This document shows positions 21,033 to 32,281 of a DNA stretch of 64,000 nt, one piece after another. The DNA is from Climacium dendroides (Eukaryota > Streptophyta > Bryopsida > Hypnales > Climaciaceae), in contig OX467087.1 in assembly GCA_950106755.1 (NCBI GenBank), positions 13,954,047 to 14,018,046 of the forward strand, given 5' to 3'. The translations under genes and the position numbers were made by a program. Positions within the stretch are counted from its first letter, which is position 1. Every line of letters starts with the position of its first letter. The notes below the pieces were generated by a model. That model did no database searches. It was not told the origin of the DNA and saw nothing but the letters and a program-made list of their open reading frames with translations.

Positions 21033-24000
21033 TCACCAACCTTGTTCTTCTTCAACAATTCGACGTAAATGATCCACTACAAACTGCACTTGTTGACGAG
21101 GAGCAATGAAACTATTTCCATCGTTCTTCTTTGGTTTCCATGATGCCATGATACTATCTGTGGAAACATAGTCAGCTTTGTCGGTCGTTTGGTCAATCTT
21201 CCATCTAAAATTAGGCTTTGTGTCCCACCCCGTATACAACCGTTGTACATCTTTGGATGTTCCACATGGGGTGTACCATTGCACTAAGACTTCGCGAAAG
21301 TGAATGGCCGTGGGATCAAATTGTGGATTTTCTACTGCCCTTCCAAGCCATACGGGCTCAAGACAATCCAATCCTGGCCTTACAAAGAGGTAGAATCCCT
21401 CATGAACATCAGTGACTACATTGTATGCTGGTGGGGGCCTTCCCTCTAGAGTACCAATGTAAGGATCTTCGGCCTCCAACTCTTGACGTGTCCTTCCATC
21501 TTGCATGAAATCTGTCATAAGATCTCCGGGTTGTCGAGTCTGAGGCCAAAATCCTTGCTGCAATTCATTAGATTGGGGGGAGTCTTCTTCGCCTCCATCC
21601 AGCATGGCATTTCTCACGCGGGTCCAATATGTGACCAAGTTTGACATGTGGGTTTTGTACTCCACCGTCCCATCTTCTTCGGATATGTCTTTCCAATGTT
21701 GGATGTATCCATCAAGTCCACGCAAAATCTCAGCTTCGTTTGTCATCTTCTTGGGGGTCACGCGCGGTGGATCACCTTGAGGAAGTATAGGTCTATGGTC
21801 GACATCTTCCTTCCATAGCTTCAATCCCCCTTCAGGCAACCATGGAATGTCTGTACATGCCAATTTGTATTGCATGATAGGCCATCCGTTGTCATCCATG
21901 AAGAATTTGTACTGTCTCCTATGAGAGTGGCCCACCAATTGTTTATTGTGCATACCAATATAAGGTTTGACATAGGCCTTGAAGTCGGGCACTTCTTCAA
22001 TTAGATGTGGAATGAATGGACCTTGTTCCATTTCCATGTAGGATTGCATCAATGATGGTAGGGTGGGATGGTCTTTCTCGCGGAGTTGCATGCTCCATCG
22101 CCCAAATGATGCATCCATGTCATCATGGGTGTGACCCACTATCATGAAGGATACCACCACTTCTTTCACAATGCGTCTTGCCACCAACAGGGACCAAAAA
22201 CAGAAGACATACCTGTTTTTGTTTTCCTTCCAAGAGTTGTCCATCTGAACGTGTAGCACTGGTGGCAATGGTTGAGCCTCAATAGGTTGAGGAGGAACAG
22301 CGCCCAAAGAATCAACACAGATCTCACTACCTTGCAGCAACGCTCGATATAGTTCCGTGCTTCCGGCTCCTTCGAACAACGTCCGTGAAGACATTGCGGG
22401 GGGCCCTTCTAAATCTCGTAACAATTTGGCGATGGATCCCACTGTAAAGTTGCTGTCGCTGGGAAACACGTCCAAATTGTAATGTGCATATTTGCCATCC
22501 CCGTGTCCATGTGAAAAAATCCCTGATACCTTCACGGGCAACTTCATGAACCCATCTAGAGCTTTTGTTTTCCTTGCCAATGCAGGACATGCTGTTTTTG
22601 AATGATCCATTTTGTCGTGCATGATAGATAAAAGTTGCATAGGCCGTAATTTGGACAACCATCTACTACGGTAGTAGGCATGTCGACAAGCTTCTTGTAG
22701 AAACAAGTGCTTCTCGAAGTGCCTTTGGATTCGTTGATAGTCCTCCGATCCAGGAGCAAAAGAAGCTCGTAGTTGCTTTAGATTGTCACAAATGCTACAT
22801 CTTGCGAAGGAATCTCCCCTTCCCTTCACGACGTACTCAGCAAAATATTTTGTTCGAATTTTACTAAAACATGATTGCGAGAGTGTCGACAGCCCGAGTT
22901 CTTCATTGGCCTACAAACAATAGAAACACGCGCACTCAGTCTGCGTATTCAACAAGCACTTCATTGGATGTTGGAGGACTCTATGAGCTATTGTGGTCGA
23001 TGCGACAATTCGACCATGTCCTTTTCATATGAATGCCATAGGTGACATTGCGAGCCGTACCTTGTTCACGGTGGCTAGTAATTGCCTCCATTCAGTACCG
23101 GTCGGAAGAACTTTGAGGCAAACCTTTTCACCAGTGGGCAAGGTGCGAGACAAATGGGGCATGTGGTCGGCCATTGCCTCCAATAATGAGCGCAAAGTCT
23201 CGATGCCTTGAACAGTGGCAGTCCTTGTCTTTTTTCGATTGGAGTTCCTGTGTGGAGCGCCTCTGATGCCAGCCTTGGCCTTGGCCCTGTATCTTTCGAA
23301 TGTGCGGAGGGGGATATTGTGAAGAATCCTCCAAGCACGTGGACAAACGTCTATGCCTTCTAAGGTGACAACTTGCCTCCCCCTCGGAACCGCTTTGTGC
23401 ATTGTCCTATGAACATCCAAATTTTTGCTAGATTTCACTTGAAATGTCTGTAGGTGCATTTCCGTGCGAAGCACACGGATGGTGGAAGGATGGAACTTAC
23501 GAGTGCATTCATTATTGCAGCAGATTTGTGTGAAGACCTCTGCAATGGATTCATGTGATACCATCTTCGTCTTCTTATCTAGTAAAGCGACAGCTCGAGC
23601 TCTCCTATCATAACGATACCGTCGCACGCCCCCATTTTTTCTACTCCCTTCCATTTCTTTATTCAGAGCTTCTCGCTTGCGAGCGTGATCGTAAACACTG
23701 ACGTACCCATTTTCGCCGTGGTGAAACACCTGCCGCATAGGCCAGCGCAAGCACATGTCTCCGACGTTGGGGTCCCCGTTGTACACGTCCAAGACAACAA
23801 TGCCAACGTCATCCATCTCCAGCCTGCTCTGTCCATCAATGCAAGCGTTGGGATTGGCATTGATGATGATGACTTCCGCAAAGTCGGAGCCGTCCGCATG
23901 TTTTGCGAGCAATGCCTTCCCAGACCATCCGTCTCGATCAATGCCCTCGCAATCTGGGATGGGACTATTGTCTACGTTTGCCTCGGCATATGCTTCCAAG

Positions 24001-24170
24001 TCCACGTCCTCTTCCTGACATTTTGCAAACCCCTGCATACCGAACGATGAAGAATTGACATGACATCAACGACAAAGGAACGCAATGTACAATAAGAAAC
24101 GTAAAAACTGACGAGAGTAGAAAGTTATATACAATACCTCATCACCATCAGAGTCGTCCGAAGAAAACAT
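21033..24170 (-). CDS. Gene A: DUF7869-type putative transposase
   Basis: There are three exons on the minus strand: 24170-24138 (11 codons beginning MFSSDDSDGDE), 24032-23061 and 22910-21033. They join in phase 0 to 2883 nt (960 residues). Both introns are short with consensus ends (GAG|GTATTG to TATGCAG; AAG|GTACGG to TTTGTAG). An acidic N-terminus is followed by a Cys cluster CCNNEC (about residue 182), a WRILHNIPLRTFERY segment and CSIC (about 373-376), probably zinc binding. The C-terminal domain has HVQMDN (Asp about 559), NKNRYVFCFWSLLV and GHTHDDMDASF (about 594). These are the hallmarks of the eukaryotic DUF7869 family, often multicopy and transposon-linked. The conserved acidic and His residues suggest an RNase-H-like DDE nuclease, which is inference. 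The frame is uninterrupted, so the copy may be recent or active. A palindrome array lies upstream. Confidence 0.85.
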
Positions 24171-24934
24171 AGGAGACGTTAAAATCGTAAGTGTTTTCTA
24201 ATGATAGAAAATAGCGGCCTCGTAGGAAGCATGAGAGTGACACTTGAAAGAATTGGTAGCATATACGTCCTCTTCGTTCAACCCACAAGGGCTAACACGC
24301 CTGACAGTAGTAAAATAAAAAGTATTAGAAGCAATGACAAATAGGCGAGTGGCAAAAGCGGGGAATATGAGGACATCAATACATAATCAAATATAGTATG
24401 AAATAGTGTAGCATCTGTCTCGAACCTGCCCACTTGCTGTGAGGTTTGGTATAGAATGCAGTGAAGTCTGAAACTAACGGTTCCCATAGAACGTCGACTA
24501 CCGTGGACCCCATTCAGCAGTGCAATGCCACTATGTCCAAGAAAGACAATCAACCGCACATGAGTATGGACCGAACAGTCTAAGTCCGAGGAGACTGGAA
24601 GTCTACGCACAAATTCCCCCAAGGACTGTTCACTGAGCCACTCTGAACTGTGTGGAAGAGTTACACCTCTCACAGATATTGTTCCACACCCAGTATAGAG
24701 GAAGCGCGCCAAAGGATAGACAACACAATGTAAAGAATCACAAAGAAGAACTCGTTCCTACAATGAATGCTGAACAGTCTAGAGTCTCCAAGAAAGAGCT
24801 CCACCGAATAACAGTTTAGAACGGTTGCTCTGAACTGCGAGGAACAGGATTTATGCGTTATTTATCAGCGTGATTGCGCATAATTGGGAAAACGGAGGAC
24901 TAGGACCTAAATAATGCGCATGCAAAACATAGAT
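24171..24934. promoter_or_regulatory. Upstream region of gene A with degenerate palindromes
   Basis: It lies between the start of gene A and the repeat array. It contains eroded copies of the array palindrome, for example gagccactctgaactg near 24634 and tttagaacggttgctctgaa near 24811. No TATA box was evident. A minus-strand frame of 144 codons overlaps it but has no splice or domain support. Confidence 0.45.
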
Positions 24935-25070
24935 CAGAGTGGCCACTCTGAACTGAACAGAGGGTGACGAATCATGAGTGCTGGGAACGGAGGGTGACGG
25001 AGCTCCGTCACCCTCCGTTCCCAGCGCTCATGATTTGTCACCCTCTGTTCAGTTCAGAGCGGCCGCTCTG
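24935..25070. repeat. 136-bp near-perfect inverted repeat at the array edge
   Basis: The arms 24935-25002 and 25003-25070 are reverse complements with only a few mismatches and no loop (centre ggag|ctcc). Each arm includes cagagtggccactctgaac or its variant, then gaacagagggtgac, atcatgag and gctgggaacggagg. This could extrude as a long hairpin and includes the first array palindrome. Confidence 0.88.
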
Positions 25071-25640
25071 AACTGAACAGAGGATAGCCTTCGCCTCGGT
25101 CACCTGACGTGCAGTTTAGAGCGGCATCTCTAAACTGAACGGAGGATAGCTTTCGTCTCCGTCACCTCACGTTCAGTTCAGAGCGGTCGCTCTGAACCGA
25201 ATGGAGGATAGCTTTCGTCTCCGTCACTTCACGATCAGTTCAGAGCGGCTGCTTTGAACCGAATGGAGGATAGCTTTCGTCTCCGTCACCTCACGTTCAA
25301 TTCAGAGCGGTCGCTCTGAACCGAACGGAGGATAGCTTTCGTCTCCGTCACCTCATGATCAGTTCAGAGCGGCATCTCTAAACTGAACGGAGGATAGCTT
25401 TCGTCTCCGTCACCTCACGTGCAGTTCAGAGCGGCATCTCTAAACTGAACGAAGGATAGCTTTCGTCTCCGTCACCTCACGTTCAGTTCAGAGCGGGCGC
25501 TCTGAACCGAACGGAGTATAGCTTTCCGAAACGTCACCTCACGTTCAGTTCAGAGCGGGCGCTCTGAACTGAATGGAGTGTCATATTGCTTCCCAATCGT
25601 CACCCCACGTTCAGTTCAGAGAGGCCGCCCTGAACTGAGT
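25051..25640. repeat. Ten-unit tandem array, 62-bp period, each with a palindrome
   Basis: Units begin with 'agttcagagcgg' or a variant at 25051, 25113, 25175, 25237, 25299, 25361, 25423, 25485, 25547 and 25613: exactly 62 bases apart except the last (66). Each carries a near-palindrome of the form TTCAGAGCGGTCGCTCTGAA whose centre varies (GT, CA, GG, GC), plus a linker with ggaggatagctttcgtctcc and gtcacctcacg. Compensating changes keep most palindromes paired, for example tttagagcgg-catctctaaa. The array lies about 0.9 kb upstream of gene A. It is a likely binding array for the transposase or a regulator (inference). Confidence 0.92.
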
Positions 25641-27340
25641 AACACTAATTTCGGGTGACACTAATTATCATAAATTAATCTGGACGGAATGCCATCCGAA
25701 CTTTGTCTCATGTAATAGATGATAATGCTAAGGTATATCAACATTGTATAAATCATGACTCTGAAATACCACAGCACTGTGGATAATTGATTGTCTACGA
25801 GAATGTGAATAACTATTCGGAACCGAATGATAGAGCATTTCGAGTTCACAATTCACACAAACTACAATGAGCATAGTTCTAAAATTCGCATTTCAGCAAA
25901 TGCAGCATTTTGTCTAACGCGAAGACATGACTCGCCGGTTGCTAGTGTGAGATTCTAGGAATGTGGCTCAGGCAGTACTACAAATGCGAAAAAATTGAAG
26001 CAAAACATGAAATTTGTTGAAATCCGTTGAAATTGAGTTCTTAGAGACAAAAAACAATCATGCGAATCGAGAGAAGAGAAACAAGGGATAAATAGTTCAT
26101 CGAACCTGAAATGAGGACGTACGACGTCATTGGCGCTTCTCAGCAACAAAGATGGCCTTCAGCGGTCGACAACGTGCTGCACAACGCCGACGGAAGAGGA
26201 GAAAACGGTGCGCGCTCTAATATCGACATACACAATTGTAGACGACGAAAGAAGAATGACAAAAGCCAGTTTCGGTTTTGTATTTTGAGGCTGTACTTCA
26301 ATGCGGCAGCCGCATATGGCGGCTGCCACGTCGCCAGCGTAGGGCCACGTTGGTTTTCGACAAATAAATAAATAAAATTGAAAAATTCGAACATCTCTGT
26401 CACGCGTACTTTCTACGCTAGTCGCTACGTTAGGTTATTCAGTGTGTTGTTAGAACCAGTTCTCGACCGCATGGTTTTTGCATCCGGAGGGTACAAGATA
26501 TTTTTGCACAACCCCAAAGTCATTTGCATCCGGTGAAGGGAGTCGACAACGCTCCAGCAAGTTTGATAGCAAAAGGGTGAGAGCAGAGGACATTGCATGT
26601 GGAGATCACAATCGCACGCACTTCAAGAAGGTTTGTTCACCGCCACTCTTGAATTTCCATAATCCTCAGCAATTTTTTTTGGGTTTGAACTCCAAAGAAT
26701 AGTTGTTCTGGCTTTCATCGTGGCTTCATTTGCCACCACCACCACTTCGCTACATCTTCTATAATAGCTTGAGATTTCTTCATTTCGAGTTTGGGAATGG
26801 AAATGCTGGAATTCTAAGTGGTAGAGAAGAAAGAAAGGTTTCTTGATTTTGTTTAAGGTTTGCGGAAAAGTTTCCAATGTAGTCAATTTTCAATGTCAAT
26901 GAACCCACTTGGAAGTGGTTTTGAGATTCCATTGGGAATGCTTCTCATTTGCAACTTCTCAGTAGCCTTCAAGTTCTCATTTTGTATTTGTTAGCACATG
27001 TAGAAGAGATTTATATTTTCTTAAGACTTTTTCTTTTTCATTCTTGTGAGATTGTATGCTATAAAAGAACCCTTGTAAGGGCTCATCTGTCTTTTTCATT
27101 GTTCTTCATGGTCTATATTCTTTCTAAATCATGTTTTTTAGCAAGAAACAAAGATGTGGAACCTAAGAAAATGCATGCACCAGTGATTTTTAGCAAGATG
27201 TTGCAAATTGAAAGAAAAGGATTGTTGATTGTAATAGAATAACAATTTTGCATCTCTTCATTCTAGGGCTGAAGGATTTGGTGGAAGGATTGCCTCATCT
27301 TCACTCTCTACCTGTTAGTAGGGTTGATGTGTTTCATTGT
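25641..27340. other. Intergenic between array A and the five-exon gene
   Basis: No gene is proven. A hairpin ggcagccgcatatggcggctgcc at 26304-26326 stands out in a GC-richer patch. A plus-strand segment ending at 26628 with a good donor (AAG|GTTTGT) may be an upstream exon or leader of the gene at 27369, but the frames cannot be joined to it simply. Confidence 0.35.
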
Positions 27341-27368
27341 AGGGCACTTTTGGTTCTAAACAGATTCA

Positions 27369-28607
27369 ATGGCTGGCGCTGCAAACTTCAGTAAGTGCTC
27401 CGAGCAGCTTAGAGTTCTTTTGGACAATGAGGACTTTGGGTAAGTGACTTCTTTTTCTACACATGTTTTTTGGGCTTTCTGCGTTTGCAGCTGTTGCATG
27501 ATTTTTTACCATACTTATGATTGCTTCATTGGAATTGATTCAAAATTGCTTGAAATAGGGCTCGCGATTTTTGGCAAGGCTACAAGCTATATTGCTTTGC
27601 CCATTATTCTCACTGCGAGACGTCTAAGGAGATGTTCCAAGACACCAAGATGGGTAAATACTACATGGGTTATGTTTTCCTTCTTCCATTTGTAGAATTG
27701 TGCACTTCAAAAGCATGTGCAAAACTCTAAGTTTTGGATAATATGTAGGTATCATATGCATGGTTGTTCCTTAGTGCAATCTTTGTTGGTTTCTTGTTGC
27801 AGGTCATGTTATGTGTGCATTGCAGGGCACACTTGAAGTTCCTTGGGGAGCACAATTTGATGCTGCAATTCGAGATGTGTGGGCCATGATGGAGGAGTAT
27901 GTCCATGTGCGTCACAACAAGGATTGCACAAACCTTCGGTGAGTTTTTTTGGTTGTCAAGTACAACATGCTATACTATATATTAACATTTCTTGATTGAT
28001 TTTGATGCTCAATTCTTGTTAGCATTGTTTCTTTTTTAGTTCATTTGTTGATAATTGTTTAGGTTTGCAAAGGTTTTGCTTGGTTTTTGAGATTTCAGTA
28101 TGTACGTACTTGGACATGTTAATTTTTTATATGATAATATGTCTTGATTCACATGGCATGTAGGGCTCTCATGGAGGAATTCGATGATGAGGATGAGCTC
28201 GCCGCATCCAAGAATGGTTCCTTGCTTCTACAACTCATTGAGGTTTGTAATATAGATTGCTTTTGACCTTCCAATAGCAAAGGAAAAAATGATGCCCTTC
28301 GATATCTCTTCATTCTTTGATTTTTTTTTCATGATATTGAATTTTTGATGATGTCAATTTCTTGGGTAATGTTGTGATTTTTTGAATTTTGAAGGATTTA
28401 TAAAAGATTTCTCATTGAAATATGTCTTATTGGTACTTCATTGTTTAGGATGACAAGTACGGGACTGAACATTTGCATAGGGAGTCTCAAACAATTCACT
28501 TTGGAACGGATATTTTTGATGAATTTCGTGCCCGGCTCAATCAAGCACAAGCAAATTTGGATAACCTCACACCTGAGCGTCAAGCGTCCTGTCGCCACTA
28601 TCGTTGA
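27369..28607 (+). CDS. Unrecognised five-exon gene, 179 residues
   Basis: The exons are 27369-27439, 27559-27653, 27803-27938, 28164-28242 and 28449-28607. All junctions follow GT-AG with good consensus (GG|GTAAGT, TAG|GG; ATGG|GTAAAT, TTGCAG|GT; CG|GTGAGT, GTAG|GG; GAG|GTTTGT, TTTAG|GAT). Phases match throughout, giving 540 nt with one stop at the end. The product starts MAGAANFSKCSEQLRVLLDN, contains a Cys/His-bearing CFAHYSHCETSK segment and VPWGAQFDAAIRDVWAMMEEY, and ends TPERQASCRHYR. It looks helical and charged, without signal peptide or membrane segment. A possible 5' UTR intron acceptor (TAAACAG) lies five bases before the ATG. I do not recognise the family. It sits between the two palindrome fields, so it may belong to the transposon or be a bystander. 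Confidence 0.7.
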
Positions 28608-29550
28608 AGGAAGACTTCTACTTACTTGTTGTATGTACATAAAGAATTTTTGCTAAGTACCATAGTACCGGGAGTAGTTTCATTAGAAAAAGACGTTATG
28701 TTTTGTTTCTTTATTTTGTACAAGTTTTTCTAACAAGTAGCTTTCTTACTTTTTAGATAAACTGGAGTCACTTTGTTACCTTGGGATTTACCTTTTTGTA
28801 GGCCACATCAGGAGAACATGACATTTCTATTCAACATGTTCAATTGGATGATTAGTAGATCCCCCCAAAGACTTTACATGCAGAACTAATTTTTATCAAA
28901 CATTTAAAGTACAACATTATGTGTGTGTTGCTCATGAAAGTGAACAGTTGATGAGATTAGTATGGTATGTGGAACTTCTTCCAAGCATTCAGAATCTTTC
29001 TAATGCTCTTGTGTTTTACATTGTAGGCGATGTTCAAGTATGTACTTTTGTGCAAGAGATGCTTACATTGTCTTCAAAATACCTTCTTCTATCACTTCTT
29101 GCATTTTGGGGGGACTTGTAGTGGCATAACTTATATTTTAGGACGATTATTAAAATGAATATTACATTCCTTGATAGCTCGTTTGTTGAAGTATCTCCAA
29201 ACTATTTCATAAAATCATGTTCGAAATTCAAATCACATGAGGTAACCCTAAATCTCCAAAGTCCTCCATAGTTCTTTTTGGTCGTTAGATGCTTTATTGT
29301 AGTGTTGACCCAACAAATTTATGTTGTTGCAATGAACTATGCAAAAACATTAAGTTCGCAGATTAGCAAATTAGCAAATTCTTTTTTTTTTAAATTAAAT
29401 TTTTTTTTATGTCTTAGAAGCTTTTAACTTATTAAAAATCTTATTTATATTAATAGTAAAAAGGAGTTTTCATGAGTAACGATACTATTGCTAATATGAT
29501 TACATGTATAAGAAATGCGAACTAGGAAAAGAATCGTTGCAGTACTAGAC
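28608..29550. other. 3' flank of the five-exon gene and AT-rich spacer
   Basis: It presumably includes the 3' UTR. No other gene was recognised. It becomes A/T-rich with homopolymer runs near 29380-29410. Confidence 0.4.
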
Positions 29551-29556
29551 TAGCGG

Positions 29557-30342
29557 TTGGCGCTTGCTATGCTACGCATTCACCATAAAAATTTTATAAG
29601 AATCTTTATGTATTAGATAGAATGTAGACCAAATATTTCAATAAATCTTCAAATAAAAATGCCTAAAATCTTTGTATAATTTTTGTTCTAAGTAAGCATA
29701 TATAGAAAAGTAGCATAGAAATTTATTGAATGAGGAATGAAGCATATGCAATGGTAAATACTATAAAAGATACACATACATTAGAAATTTGACTCCATTG
29801 TTACAGAAAATTGCAATTCAAATTGAAGAATTGAAAAGAAAAACTAATAAATCTCAAAACCTTTGTGAACAATTAAATTTTTGTTGAATCCCAAATTTCT
29901 TCAATTGAATCAATTTTTCAAAATCATTTGGTAGTCATGATAGAAAATTGAAATCATGAAAGCTCAAAGCTCACGAAAGCCCAAAATCATAGAAGTGCAA
30001 AGAAGTTTCAAGCCAAGTGAAGCAACGCATTTGCTACCTCTATAATATCATCCTCTGGATCCTCTTTAATATCCCCTCAATTACAACGACTATATAATTT
30101 CTATAATATCACCCTTGGTAAAAAGGGATACTAGAGGTGGTTGTGAAGTGCTACTCAATTTCAGTAATATGACATTGTGTGAAAATATGATTTCTATGTA
30201 TGCCTGATTGAAAATATTTTTATGAACTATTTAAAATAATTAATTTAAAGACTTATCAAAATCATTATCATGCATTCTATTGAAATATATCAAAAATTTA
30301 CTAATATGTGGTACAATGAATGCGTAGCATAGCAAGCACGAA
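29557..30342. mobile_element. Terminal-inverted-repeat element, copy 1
   Basis: The left end 29557-29584 (ggcgcttgctatgctacgca) pairs with the right end 30317-30342 (tgcgtagcatagcaagcacg) over about 22 bases. The 0.78-kb AT-rich interior has no coding frame, so this is a non-autonomous element. A second full copy follows at once in the same orientation. Confidence 0.85.
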
Positions 30343-30412
30343 CCCCTAAGTATGAATGGTAGCATTTGTGCTATTACAGAGGGAGTTCTAATTTTAATAG
30401 TATGACTAGCAG

Positions 30413-31188
30413 TTGGCGCTTGCTATGCTATGCATTCACCATTAGAAATTCATAAGAATTGTAATGTATTAGATAGAATGCAAAGCAAGAATTTCAATAA
30501 ATCTTCAGATAAAAATCAGTAAAATCTTCATATAATTTTTTTAATAAAAAAGCATATACTGAAATAAACAATGAAAATTTAATGAATGCTGAATGAAATA
30601 CATGCAATGATGAATACTAAAAAAGATACACATACATTAGAATGCATTAGAAATTTGATTCCATAGTTACAAAAAATGGCAACCCAAATTGAAGAATTGA
30701 AAAAAAAACCTTATAAATCTCAAAACCTTTGTGAGCAACTTAATTTTTGTGGAATCCCAAATTGCTTCAATTGAATGAATTTCTCAAAATCATTTGGTAG
30801 TAGCAATAGAAAATTGAAATCATGAAAGCTCAAAGCTCACGAAAGCATAAAATTATAGAAGTGCAAAGAAGTGTAAAGCCAAGAGAAGCAATGGATTTAG
30901 TACCTCTATAATATCATCCTCTGGATCCTCTTTAATATCACCTTAATTGCAGCAACTCAATTATTTCTACAATATCACCCTTTGTATAAGTGATTGCAAA
31001 CTACTATTTTTGTAATATCACATTGTGTGAAAATACGATTTCTATGTATGCATGATTGAAAATATTTTCACAAAATATTTAAAATAATTATATTGAAGAC
31101 CTATTGAAATCATTATCATGCATTCTATTCAAATATATCAAAATTTCACTAATATGTGGTACAATGAATGCGTAACATAATAAGCACA
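30413..31188. mobile_element. Terminal-inverted-repeat element, copy 2
   Basis: This is a direct tandem copy of 29557-30342, collinear through the interior (words 'gatacacatacattag', 'ctcaaaacctttgtgagcaa', 'cctctggatcctctttaata'). Its right terminal repeat is more decayed (tgcgtaacataataagcac). The roughly 70 bases between the copies also recur after copy 2 (tagcatttgtg), so the duplication includes flanking DNA. Confidence 0.85.
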
Positions 31189-31267
31189 AGCCTCTACTAT
31201 TAATGATAGCATTTGTGACATTAGAGAGGAACTTATGATTTTAGTAGTTTGATGATGCTTCCCTTAG

Positions 31268-31352
31268 ACTCGGCTTAGGTTCGGCTTAGGTTCGGTTTAG
31301 GTTCGGTTTAGGTTCAGCTTGGGTTCGATGGATTTAGGTTCGGTTTAGGTTC
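31268..31352 (+). repeat. Short tandem repeat of ttcggtttagg
   Basis: About seven units of an 11-base word (ggcttaggttc, ggtttaggttc and variants) lie in a row. Each unit contains the telomere-like core ggtttagg. The repeat directly precedes a GC-richer stretch. Confidence 0.8.
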
Positions 31353-32281
31353 GGTAGGTCTTCTTCACTGTTCCCAGGGTTTTCTCAAGTTAGTCCTCGC
31401 TATCGCGCCTCTCCCCGCGCAGGTATTTCGTCGCAGCGATTTTCCCCCGCGCGGTTCTGCAGTTAGCGCTTTCATCAATAGTATTGTTTTCCCTCATTGT
31501 GCAGAGCAACGGGAGCAGAGTCTGGACAACCTTCTTCATTTCCGGTGCTCAAATTTGGACTTTCTTCTTCAATCCCGGTGCGGTGGACAACCTTGAGCAG
31601 ATTTTGGAGGTATGTTCTCCGCGGACTTAGGGTTTAGGTCCCCATTGCGAGGTTCTTCATTTCTCTGCGTTTTGAATCCTTCTGCGAGTCGGTTGTTTTC
31701 CAGAATTGCACGAAGACCATGTACATCTTGCACTTTAGTTTAGTTTGGTTGCTTTTATCTGCGCTGATGTCTGTTTGTTGTGATTTTGTGTTTATCTGAA
31801 AGCATTTGTCTGTGTAGTGTCAGTATTTCGTTTCATTGGTTTCCGTGTTTGCATTATTTGTTGTCGCTTTGTTGATGGGGTTCAATCTTGAGGTCTCTCA
31901 TTTTCAGCTGCTGTTCAATCCATTCTGCTACGTTTGTTTGAAAATAAATTCCGATCATAAGAGCACTGTGACTGTGATTACATTGAGTTCTATGTCACTT
32001 GAACTTCTGTGTTCAGTATTCGGGATTGAGGAGCGGTTTGTGTTCACTTCATCTGCAGCCGCGAAGGATTCCGAGTTCCTGGAGTCTTAACAAACGAAGC
32101 AATCTTATTATTATAGGCTGAAGAAACAGAGTATTGAACCAGTTCCTAGCCCAGGTAATCACTACATCCCAATTGATTGCAATGCCAACCATTCCTGAAC
32201 AATTTGAAACCATGCAAACACAGAAGAATTAGTTAGAACAAGGACCTCCTATAACCGCGCACATGATTACGCCGTTGGCAG
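31353..32281. other. GC-richer leader-like stretch before palindrome field B
   Basis: Composition changes abruptly to GC-rich around 31400-31560, then T-rich. This looks like a plant promoter and leader. A plausible intron donor (GGAG|GTATGT near 31612) is present. No protein was recognised. It could be the promoter and first non-coding exon of gene B1. Confidence 0.35.

Noticed and set aside
24278..24712. Minus-strand frame of 144 codons upstream of gene A
   Set aside because: The first exon of gene A is well defined at 24170. This frame has a hydrophobic tail without a domain, no splice link, and overlaps eroded palindromes.
25051..25640. Regular repeat-spacer pattern resembling a CRISPR array
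   Set aside because: The linkers are nearly identical rather than unique, the palindromes vary, and the setting is a plant nuclear transposon without cas genes.
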